Shown: piece after piece, positions 1-12,200 of the stretch | Position numbering within the stretch: the first letter of the stretch is position 1 | Layout: every line of letters begins with the position of its first letter | NCBI GenBank assembly: GCA_026874595.1 | Contig: CM049315.1 | Coordinates: forward strand, 9,957,664-10,021,663 | DNA: 64,000 bases | From: Sipunculus nudus | Taxonomy: Eukaryota; Annelida; Sipuncula; Golfingiida; Sipunculidae | Reading direction: 5' to 3' | Notes under the pieces: model-generated | Told to the model about the DNA's origin: nothing | The model's input: only the letters and a program-made list of their open reading frames with translations | The model's database searches: none | Translations under genes and position numbers: made by a program

Positions 1-282
1 TTATTAGGGTAATTTTTTTAACTGCAAATTTCATTATACACATATTTAAATTGTAATGCTGTTGGTGAAAGCTTCAATTTTTTTCAGTGACATTGTATAT
101 TTTAAAAGTAAACACACTGTTCATACTTCTAACATATTTTTTTTTAAACAAATTAAACATTTAAATTCACAGAATAAAAATCAGATTTTCTATTTAAGGT
201 CAGTATCACACATGGCCGACTATATAAACATTCTGAAATATCTTCCAAATGAATCTGCAGCTAGATTCTAGAAATATCTTAC
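1..282. other. IK intron 12 (partial)
   Basis: AT-rich intron sequence running off the left edge. No repeat or second exon is recognised. The continuation of IK lies to the left. Confidence 0.7.
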
Positions 283-3200
283 CTCTTCCACAGGTTTTTC
301 AAAGTATGATTTTCTTGAATTTTCCTTTTCTCTATCCCTGTCTCTGCCCCGATCTCTGTCTCTCTGTCTCTCATGTTTGTCACTACGGTCATGTCTGCCC
401 CGATCTCGGTCCCTGTCTCTTCTGTCTCTGTCTTTTTCTCGGTCACGATCTTTCTTATCTTTTTCTCTGGATTTGCTGAAACTTGGCATATAATCACCAA
501 TATCCCCATATATGCTGAAATGAAAATACATTTGAACGAAAATTAAAGTTAACCATGTAAAAAAGCATTATAAATATTTCTAATATAAATATATTATTAT
601 GAACTAGTGCTTGTACATACTGTCTGAATCAATTGCAAAAATGTCAAGAAAGTTAGGGGATTAGTCATCATTATCAACAGATGTTTAGTGGCAAGTACTT
701 TTAAAGGTAACCATCAAGCCCTGAACTGAAATATCAGTCTACCCAATGTTTACTTTCTTTCTCATTATCTATAAAAATTAAAAAGTTTTAATTAAGATTC
801 ACCTTTCTTCCATGCCTGTTAACTTCTGTTTCTCTTCTTCCTTCAGTTTACCTGAGATTACACACATAAAACACATTTCATTCATAACTGAAACAAAATT
901 TCCTGTTTCACCAACATCATGTTTAATCTCACAACCACCATGCATGAAAATACTGGAATATCAACAGAGAGCCATACCCATATATCTTACCATTTCAAAT
1001 ATTTTGTAATCATAGCCAATACTGATATGATAAAATTAGTAGTTGAATTTTGTTTTTACTATCGCAGATCTTGTATCTTAAATAAAAGTTAACAATATTT
1101 TGCAAAGTGGGATCTCAAACTGAGGACTTGGCTGCCTTTTTAGCATATGTTGATGTGAAAGTCACAAATATAATATACAATGTTTTAGGACTCTGTAAGA
1201 TAAATAATCAGGCCCTTTATAAAATGTGTGTTCATTAAAGTTTTAAACAGAGCAATATTTACAAGAGACACCTGGTGGTTTCTGGAGGAATTAATCTGTA
1301 TTGGTAGACTGGCCTGAGGAGGGATACTGACTGCAATAACGAATGGGTATGGCTAAAATTCAAAACATCAGTTCAAGATTCAATATGAACCTTAGGTTCA
1401 TTACAAAATCAGTCAACAAAACAGATAAATTATACAATAAACTAAGGAAAAAAGTTCTTCCAAATATCTCGGACTGAAACTTCTGTTCCTCTCTATTCCA
1501 CATGTGGATACCTATTGCATTTGGTGATAACTGGCTAAAATATCATAAAATAGTTTGACACTATAGTGCATGAAAGACTAGAAGACCAAATATGTGATGA
1601 AAATATCACATCCAGAGCCACACTAATGTTTTACAACTTTCTTGGTCTTCTGGTTCTTGTGGCCAACTGGCCGTGTGTCTGAAAATGGGTGTTCAACCAA
1701 ACTTTTTTATTTATTTTTCTGAAATATTTGTAATATATTTTAGTCACTTTAATGACCTTGACCTTCACTGATGAGTTAAGCTGTAGTGGAATAACAGATT
1801 GCTTTCTTTTTTTTGCATTTATGAAATAATTTGTGAGGTATGCTTTGGTTTTATTCTATTCAATTCTGCCTATGCTTCATCCCTCCATGATCTGCCAGTG
1901 TATAACACAATTTCCAACTTTTTATGGGCAGCCCTTAGTGAAACAGACTGTAATATGGCTATGAAACGTGTCCATTATGAACAGCTGAAAAAGCCATACT
2001 TGACACCAATCCATGATCCAATAAACTATTATGAAAATGCAGAATTAACAAAGAAGATTCATAAAGTAAACATGATTGGTGACACACCAATTCAAGGACT
2101 CCATGATGTCTGAGAACCATTCAAGGACTTGGTGATGTCTGAGAACCAATTCACGGACTGTGATATCTGAGAACCAATTCCAGGACTCTGTGATGTCTGA
2201 GAACCAATTCAAGCACTCCATTATGTCTGAGAACAAATTCAAGGACTCTGTGATGTCTGAGAACAAATTCAAGGACTATGTGATGTCTCTGTGATGTCTG
2301 AGAACAAATTCAAGGACTCTGTGATGTCTCTGTGATGTCTGAGAACAAATTCAAGGACTCTGTGATGTCTGAGAACAAATTCAAGGACTTAGTGAAGTCA
2401 GCCAATCAGCCCAAGCATGAATAAGTCATTATGACAGGCATAACAATGACAGGTATAACAATGGATAAACCAACTAGACATCATACCTTTGTCTTTCTTC
2501 TTCAGCCTCTTGTCTCGCTTTCCTTGCCGTAGATAGGACAAGATCTGTGTCAGCTTGTTAATCACAATATCATTTGTTGTCAAGGTGGTCGTGGTCTACA
2601 ATAAAAGCAATCATAAGGCCACACTCAAACAAGCAGTCTATAGTTTTCAGAAATAAAAGGTCTTTATTAAATACAGTAATCAGATGTGTAATATGATCTC
2701 TGTTTAGTGATTCTGTAGTCATGCAGGATTTATGCAATTATTTAAATTAAAGAAGCAAACAATAGCAAAACTATCACATGGAGAGCTGAGCCTTCTAAAT
2801 GGCCCTATTTATACCCTGAGATTATGTTACAAGAAAGTTCCAGAGCCCTCCACTTCTGTTTCTGACAATGCCTCTCTGGTAACCCACCCATAACTCTCCT
2901 CCCCTGTTCAACCCCCTCCCCTCCTCCACATTGGATGGACAGGGTGATCACCATAGGGCATTGCTCTTCAAGCAGGGCCCTAATTAAAGTTAATTTTATG
3001 TGGTTGAGTATAATCAGGTCTAATTTCATTAGTGTGACTCTACTTTGATATCTTGATGAACAAATGAAGGTTATTTCAAGTAACACACTCACAGTTTTAA
3101 AGTACCAGAAGACAAGAACTGGTAACTGGTACTACAAGCTCAGCTGTAATCCAGTGTACAAGTAAATCAATAACTGACATTATTTAGTAATACACCAAGC

Positions 3201-6200
3201 ATGACCTTTGTTTACAACCATTATAGTACAAGTTTATCTCAAAATAAAAGCACAACTGCTATCCCACACATATTTTACTGAGGGAAATGTCATAAAGACC
3301 CTGTAAAAATTATTTAACCACAAAGACCCTGTAAAAATCATGTTACCACAAAGACCCTGTAAAAACCACTTTACCACAAATACCCTGTAAATCCATTTTC
3401 CAAAAAGACCCTGTAAAAGCAGGTTACCACAAAGACCCTGTAAAAACCATTTTACCTCCTCTTGTGGACAGTCTGCTTTACTTCTGATGATTGTTGTTGG
3501 AATGTCTGAGTCAGCAAAATCGTCTTCAAGTTCGAATGCGTATGCCATCCTCCCCGCCATGAACAGGTCATTCTTTTCTGGAAGGCGAGCTTTAAACATC
3601 TGCTTGAAGATGTTCCGTCCTGAAAGTGTAAAAGACAATCATACTTGGGGCAGTGATTTCCAGCTGTCATCTTGGGAAAAACATATGCAAAATTCTATTT
3701 CTAGCCTCTGTTTTTTTTCTTTGAATTCAATTTATATACTTTTAAAAGTTTTTAGATATTCATAGATTTGACCATACCTTGATTGCCTTCAGCTCTAGAA
3801 TAACCGCATTGGTGACACGTACAGATTCATTAAGGTAGCATGTTTAAGGACAGACATCCACAGCAGAAAAGACCTCTGATATTTCCATATGCATTCACTT
3901 TCATAATTATGAAAACTTATCTTAATAGAGATAATGAGGACATTTCCTCACCCAGTCTTGTCCTGAATGTGATCTGTGGCTCTGCTGGCTCAGGCTCTTC
4001 CTTTTCCCTGTCCAGGAAAATTAATCAAATATATATATTAACAATGATAAACACAATGAACTATCTGATACCAAGTCACACATCTCTAACTGACATTCTG
4101 ATTAGTACCTAGTTTGCAGGAGTGCAATATCTAGTGTAAGGCACAACTAGTGTTTTCATGTATCAAGGTTAAGAATTACTTTCAAAACCTTTGATAACAA
4201 ATCTGATTTATTTTCAAAGCATTAAAGGCAAGTCACTCAAAAATTCATTTATATATCTATTATTTATAACTAGAGTGCAATAACAATCATAGATTACTGG
4301 CTTTGTTGTTAAATCCTTTCTTTTAAGAGCTACAGATATTATATTTTTATACACTGAATTCAATATTCTGAATAAATATACCAAAAAGGTTTTTTCTATC
4401 ATTTCATATGGAAAAAATATTTTTTTGTTTAATATCTTAAATATATACAATTTTATTTAAATAATTTAAATTGAATAAATTTATTTGTAACAAAGACAGA
4501 ATTTCTTTAATACACTTGGCTAAAAAAATAAAACTGATTTGACTTCTTTACAATAATATTAAATGACATTTTCTGCATAACTGGGACCAACAATGACTCT
4601 TAAACCGATTCTTACACTGGTTTTGTAGCGACGATGGCCTCCATTTCTTCATCCTCTCTCTCCTTGCTGGTGATTTCCGCTCGTACTTTCTCCAGCAGAG
4701 CGTAGTCCAGACCCTTCACCAAGTGAGTATGCTCCATGTCACCACCCAGGTATTTAGACTCCTGGATAATCTGTTTTCTACGCTCAGCATATGTTGCCCC
4801 CCTGGAATGTTCAACCACAAGTTGTTATTCTACTGCTCACCAGATGGCACAGGTGGTCTTTGTGTGAAACAAGGTAAAACACCCCTGTCATGTCTCGTAA
4901 CCTTTGACCTATTTAATTATGCAGATTTTGCCAAGAATCAGCCTCAGGCAAGTTTGGAATTTTAGGAAGGGAAGGTTTTATAGTTTACCTAAAAGAACTA
5001 ATATCCAAAGAAATGTCAATAACTTATGATAAAGGGAGGGGGATTAGGCCCTAAAAAGGTCAAAATTTTAATCTTGAAAAAAATTTTTAACAAATAAGTA
5101 ATATCTCCAATGAAGGGGGGGGGAGGGGTTTGGCTTGAACACATTTAACCATCCATCTGGATCTAACCTTAAACAGTAAAACTGAATGAATGATCATTAA
5201 GATTATATTCTTGATCGGCAAAGTATAAACACAAAGGAATGGTGAAATGATTAAATGACTATACACAGGCAAAACATAGAACATTCCAGTATAACAAGCT
5301 ACATGCCATTCATGATGGCAGTTTTGATAGTGGTATTTAATTAGTAGCTCCTTATTACATGACTGAAATGCCAGAAAGGTTATAATTTAATTTATGCAGC
5401 AGTCCTGGTATTATTAATGAGAGTAAAATAGCATCTTTTGGGTAAGACTAAAAAATATAAAATACAGTTGCTGTGGAAATGAATTAGTCAATGAACTAAG
5501 TAGCCCTTAATTTTTTTTATTTAAATAAGCAATCCTTTTCTGACATAACGCAAGTTATGTGAGAGATTTGAAGAAATGTACTGGTTCTTGACTTACGATT
5601 TAGCATCAGGAGCCACTGCCCTGTAATCTGCTGTTGTGCTGAGGATTTCTGTCTCTTCATAATCTTTATTCTGTCCATCTCTCCTCTCTGCTGCCTGGAT
5701 CACAAAACACCAACATTAAACTCAAGTATTGAAATGTAACAAATGACATATTTTTTCAGCAAATGTCTTTCAATCATACTCTGTTCTACTCCCATGCCTT
5801 CCTTTTTATTGGATAGAAGGTATAACCAACCCCATCCCCAACCCCACCCCCCCTGAAAAAAAACTAAAAAGGTGGACAGAGGATGTTTAATGGAGTACGG
5901 TCTGTACCCTACAAAATCTAACAGTTTCCTGTAATCACAATGCAACATGACTCAAAATCAAGAATGTTTTGAAAATTATTGAAGTAGAATACTACATCAG
6001 AATTTAAACATTTGAACTTTCAGGTTAAGGTGAATAATGATGATTGGATGGATGTCACATTAATGATTCACTAAACTTATTAGTAGATGTGCTTTAAATC
6101 CTGGCTAACAGAACCATCTCTTGGACCAGTACTGGTGGTCATGATGGTTGGATGGTCATGCACCAATGGTGGTCTTCATGCGGAGCTTCAATGTATATTG

Positions 6201-9200
6201 ATACAACATTACCCTGTCTCTATATTTGGACTCCAATTCTTTCTGCCTCTCTTCTTCCATTTTCTTAAGCTTGGCATAGTAGCTGTGAATAGGAAAAATA
6301 TCATGCAACTAATAACTCAAAGAACTGTTACTGAACTCAAATTCACAAAATTGAACTACACAAAATTTCCTGAATTTTTCAAAGTTTAAGTGTTAAGTTT
6401 TGGGCAAAGAGCCATTATAAACATAAAAAAGATGACCCATCTTAAACAAAACTTTCACCTCTTTTTCTTTCTTCTTCTTGTGGCTGCATCTTCTTCTTCA
6501 TCTTCTGGTCCTCTGAAAGGTGTAAAATATTTGTACTGTTACATCAATCCACCAAGACAGGTGAGTGAAAGATAGATAATAAAAAGTCAAATTGTCATGA
6601 TACATAACCGGTAGGTATTCTTTTTAAAACGGATTATTATATGATCCTCTAGTGCTAATAAAATATAAGTATTTAAATTTTATTCTGAAAAATGGTTCCA
6701 GAGCCTGACCCTGAGTTATTTTATGTTCACCCTTTGAGCTCCTCTCCTTTAGCTGTATTTCCTCACTTACTGTGGTTGGCTTCATATTCGCGAGGCTGAA
6801 ATTTCACGTTTTCTCCATTTTTAATGTTTCGCGAGGGTGTCATTTTCGCGATCTCACCAGAACCTATATCAAATCTTTGGTAAAGCCATTGCAGTGTGTA
6901 TTATAATTTGAGAATAATTCATGAGCTTGTGATATTCTCCTCATATAAGGATGGACCCGTACACACAGCACAGGTTCTTTAGTTCAAATTTAAGGGAATG
7001 TTTTCCCTATACCTGCATGGATGTAACTTATATTAAGATTTCTAACTGTTCTAACCTATTCCTATTCAAGGATTGGCTACACTTAATCAGAAGGACACAC
7101 TCAATTGGTCAATTTTTCCCGAGGGTGTCATTTTCGCGATTATTTCCCATTCGCGAATATCGCGAAATTAAAACCCTCGCGAACAAAAAGGCAACCACAG
7201 TAAATAATGATGATTCAAAATTTTAGTGGTAGTAAATATTTAAATTATAGACCCTAATGAGACCTGCAGCTACACTGTCAAAGGCACATTAAAAAGGCCA
7301 ATTCCTATATCTGATGTCTATTTACTAAAGATAAGCTCTAGAAAATTTTATAACTAGATGTGTCGGAACGACACAAATGCCCCCGCCTGGGGCAAATTAG
7401 AAACATTTGTAAAATTTTGAAATTTTTTTTAAGTTCAGGAGGTGTCGTATGGTCAAAAGTAGGTCAACAAGGGCAAAATGCAAACTCAATCTGTAACTGG
7501 TCATTATCAAGCAACACACCAAAAATCATGCCAGTATATGCAGGCATTGTGAAAAAAAGTCCATACATGTGCATTTTCCATAAAAATTTCTGTTTTTCAT
7601 GAAATTTTTTGTTAAGCAGCCGTAAAACAATCAAAAGTAGGTCAACCAGGACGAAATGCGAACTCGATCTGTAACTGTCATTATCTGCCCACACATAAAA
7701 AATCAGGGTGGTATCTGCAGGCATTGAGGAAAAAAAGTCAGTACATATGCATTTGTTATGAAAATTTCTATTTTTCATGAAACTTTCTATGTTCAGGAGC
7801 AGTCAAATGGTCAAAAGTAGGTCAACTGGGACAAAACAAGAACTCGATCTGTAACTGGTCATTATCTGCCTACACACCAAAAATCAGGCCCGTATCTGCA
7901 GGCACTGCACAAAAAAGTCCATACATGTGCACTTTTTTATGAAATTTTCTATGTTAGAGCACCGTCAAATGGTCAAAAGTAGGTCAACTGGGACAAAACA
8001 TGAACTCAATCTGTAACTGGTCATTATCTGCCCACACACCAAAAATCAGGCCAATATCTGCAGGTATTGCGAAGAAAAGTCTGTACAAGTGTATTTGTCA
8101 TGAAAATTTATATTTAACATGAAATTTTCTATGTTCAGGAGCCGTAAAACAATCAAAAGTAGGTCAACTGGGACGAAACGCGAACTCGATCTGTAACTGG
8201 TCGATATCTGCCCACACACCAAAAATCAGGCCAATATCTGCAGGCATTGCGAAAAAAAGTCTGTACATGTGTATTTGTCATGAAATTTTTAAATTTTTCA
8301 TTAAAAATTTTCTATGTTCAGGAGCCGTAAAATGGTCAAAAGTAGGTCAACCGAGACGAAACGCGAACTCGATCTGTAACTGGTCTATATCTGCCCACAC
8401 ACCAAAAATCAGGCCAATATCTGCAGGCATTGCGAAAAAAAGTCCTTACATGTGTATCTGTCATGAATATTTCTATTTTTCATGAAATTTTCTAAGTTAA
8501 GGAGGAGTAAAACGTTCAAAAGTAGGTCAACCGGGACGAAACGCGAACTCGATCTGTAACTGGTCATTATCTGCCCACACACAAAAAATCAGGCCAATAT
8601 CTGCAGGCATTGCGAAAAAAAGTCCGTACATGTGTACATATGTCATGAAAATTTCTATTTTTCATGAAATTTTCTAAGTTTAGGAGCCGTAAAACAGTCA
8701 AAAGTATGTCAACTGAGACAAAACGCGAATTAGATCTGTAACTGGTCATTATCTGCCTACACACCAAAAATCAGGCCAATATCTGCAGGCATTGTGAAAA
8801 AAAGTCCGTACATGTGTATTTGTCATGAAATTTCTATTTTTCATGAAATTTTTTAAGTTTAGGAGCCGTAAAACGGTCAAAAGTAGGTCAACCGGGACGA
8901 AACGCGAACTCGATCTGTAACTGGTCTATATCTGCCCACACACCAAAAATCAGGCCAATATCTGCAGGCATTGCGAAAAAAAAGTCCGTACAACTGTTTG
9001 ATTTTGGAATGACGTAAGGACGGAATGACGGACATGGGTAAAACTATATGCCCCGGCCACTTTGTGGCGGGGGCATAAAAATAAAAAGCTGATCCCACAG
9101 ATCACAAGCTGTTTGTTCTGTTTCTAACTCAGAGTTGATAACATGTGCGGATGCCTTCTGAAATGGCCACTAGTTATTGTCCAATCACATTTAAGAAGGA

Positions 9201-12200
9201 CAACTGGCAACATCAGACAAACAGCATTTTGCAACTATGCTGACAGTCTGAAAAGTGAAGATGAGGCATATTACTTAATTATCATGGACCAACCCAAAAT
9301 TTTTGCTGAGCCACCTTCATCACCAAGAGGATTCTGACTTTCAGGATGCTTAACAACTGCTCTGTAGCTGGCAGACCATAGTCACAGGGGGCCTAATTCT
9401 GGAACTATGGTGGCCGAATGGGTAGGATGCGGGACTTGTGACCGCGAGGTTGTGGGTTCAAATCCTGTTTTATATCTCCTTTCTAGCTGACTCCTGGCCA
9501 AAGTGTTCACCACAAAGGTGAGCCCTCTCTAACCCTGGAGTGCATGGGACCTGGTCAACCATTACCTTTTAATGTTGGGTTTCCACAGAGATTTCCAAAG
9601 AAGTTAGAAGTTTCTATTCAAGGTCTGACAGTTAACATTTTGTGCATTGGTAACATATGGAGAGTCGGACGACCAATGGACAGAGTATGGACATAGGCAT
9701 ATCAGTGTGGCTGCTCAGCTTTGAACAACATACAATTCTTATCATATTGTTACTCTCATCCTTATTGAATAGGAAATACCATCAGAAGGCCAAGAACCTG
9801 TTCTTTAAAGACTTACTCTGGTACAGCAGGTCTGGCTGCAGCAGCAACAGGTTTTGCTCCCGGTGTGGGACGCGGAGTCATCAACAGTTTCCTGAAGTCC
9901 TCATTTCTCAGCGGTTTACTGAAAACAGATAAAAAATCTCTTCATTATAAATAAAAAAGAAATCGACACTGTTAATATATCTCCTTCCCTCATATCATAT
10001 GATAAAGTTCAACATTTTATGTGGCACTTATTTCTGGTAAAAATTTTTAATACAGCTGTAATTTAATTAGCTATGCCCATTACTCCTATACAAATACAAT
10101 TCATACATGGGGTCTTGCAGTATAAGTTAACAAACAACTAAATTTACTTAATCATTAATCCGACAGTACTTAACATCTTCTGGTTAGGGCCTGCAGTACC
10201 AATGTTTCCAATATGACTGACCAGTAGCCACATATATCATGACAATATACCACAAAATAAAACATGCAATAAACCTCACAAAGTGCTGTATTGCACAAAT
10301 AATGGATTTGTGATAGGTCTAATATTCAATAGTGTATATCCTCTATTTGGGGTTATTCCTCTGAAAAAAAATTAACAAAAGCTTAAACCATTCTTAAGAC
10401 AACAAAGATACACAAGTGAAAATCAAAGATAACTGTCTGATGGAAACATCTGATAAACAACTAGGCTAAAATTTGGTAGAGTACTTCATTTTTTTGCAAC
10501 CAATCGTCAAGAAATTCTTAGCAATCACTAAAACAGTTCTTGAGATGAGCATAAAAAGAATGTGACACATGGACAAACAGAAAACAATTACATAGGAGCA
10601 TCCATCTACAGGATACACTTGAGCCCTTAGAATTTCTTCATTCTTCAATGAGATATTGTGATCATATAACAGCACCAGTATCTTTGAATTTTGCAGGTTT
10701 AGCCTGGTTAATACAATATAAAACAACATATTTGAGGATAAAAATGATTATTAAATTTATTTTGAAAATTCTCAAAGAATTACCTGTCATCTTCTGGCTC
10801 TTCTTCTTCAATGACACTTGGTGGCAGAGGATTTGAAAACACCTCCGGTTCTCCTGTAGAAATGTATATAAAGACAATTATATATGTATGTATAAAATAT
10901 TGGTGCAAAGCAGGTTAATACCATAAACACCATTTCATTTCTTTACTTGCTTTACAGCCATCACTGGCCGTCATGAAGCAATAACATTCAGCTGAATCTG
11001 ACATATTAATAAAAGCCATAGTAGATACTTGTCATGGTGACCTACAGCTAATATAGGCCAAATTCAAGGAATGGCTAAAGATGATATACAGATAAAAGTT
11101 TTGATACTTTCTGGCATGCATGAAAAATAAATGGGAAAGATTATTTGGCTCGGTGACAGTGGGTCAAACATTTTTGTAAAGAACTGTCAAGGGCTCTCAG
11201 CAAAGATGACAGGTATAGCATATGTTTGCATTGGTTGCCAGTCCAATGAGCTGGCCACTGCCAACATGCGACTGTTTCAGCCTGAAGTTGCTTGAATTTC
11301 ATTAATTTTAGAGTGCTAAGAATGTGGCCCGATTCGCTGACATACAGGTCACAAGTGTACACAAATTCTGTGCTTGTCATCTTGGCTTGGGGCCCTAGGC
11401 CCATCATTACAAAATCAGTGCAAAAAGATCTAAATAATTTATGGTTTGCCTATGAACCGTAATAATGTGGGAGATAAAAAAATAACACCTAAACACAAGT
11501 GACCAAACATCACCCACCTCCAATTTGAAGCCACACACTTGCAGACTTTGCAGTGATTGATAGATTATCTTTTGTTGAATATTTCTATGCATTTATGTGA
11601 TAACTTTGTAAAATAACATTTTATCATATGTGTTTCAATACATGCATAACACTTTTGCATGTGGTATGGTTGATGTTAACTGGAGCCACCAGGTGGAAAG
11701 TCATAGCTGTCATAACTAATAAATGGCTGCTTTGAAATGACTGCAAAGAAAACAATTTCTTAAGCTTTATTTCACATAATAAGAATAAAATTCTCATTTC
11801 TGGATTTAAATTTTCAAATGGTGAAAATTATCAATGCAAGCCAGTTCTGGGATTTAAAAGTGGGTGTGTATCCAAAATCACCAGTGGAACCAGAAAATAA
11901 TACATGTGCCATACTTATGAAGTCTATCAAAACACATTCTGCATAATATAACGCATTCAACACATTTCGAGGAGTGTGTTCAGAATTGGGTCTACATTCT
12001 GGATCATGAAAATATATATAAATAAACTTGCTCTTGTCACATTTACTCATTTCTTCCAGCTAGGTAGTCACCTGGGTTGGGAATTGAACCTACAATCTCT
12101 AGAATAGGAGTCTTACATGCTACCAAATGTACCAAATAAGACGAAAACCAGTTTGGGTAATAGCTATGAGTAAAGCACCATCTCTTGTGTAAATCAGGGG

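Larger units (their letters stand above)
3620..5596. other. IK introns 8, 7 and 6 (around exons 8 and 7)
   Basis: Intron sequence at 3620-3951, 4008-4615 and 4802-5596. AT-rich with homopolymer runs (G-rich at about 5117-5130). I see no repeat family or other gene in these stretches. Confidence 0.6.

Noticed and set aside
249-479. Plus-strand open frame rich in Cys, Leu and Pro across the IK repeat exon.
   Set aside because: It is the antisense of the Arg/Asp repeat in IK exon 12, whose low-complexity codons keep the opposite strand open.
7440-9000. Regular ~180-bp repetition considered as a CRISPR array or rRNA/5S-type gene cluster.
   Set aside because: The whole unit is repeated rather than short repeats with unique spacers, the genome is eukaryotic, and no 5S or other RNA core is present. 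It fits a transposon tandem core.
9405-9480. Possible functional tRNA gene.
   Set aside because: A and B boxes and an anticodon-like stem are present, but the acceptor stem does not pair and the loop lacks the expected U33, so a SINE head is the better call.
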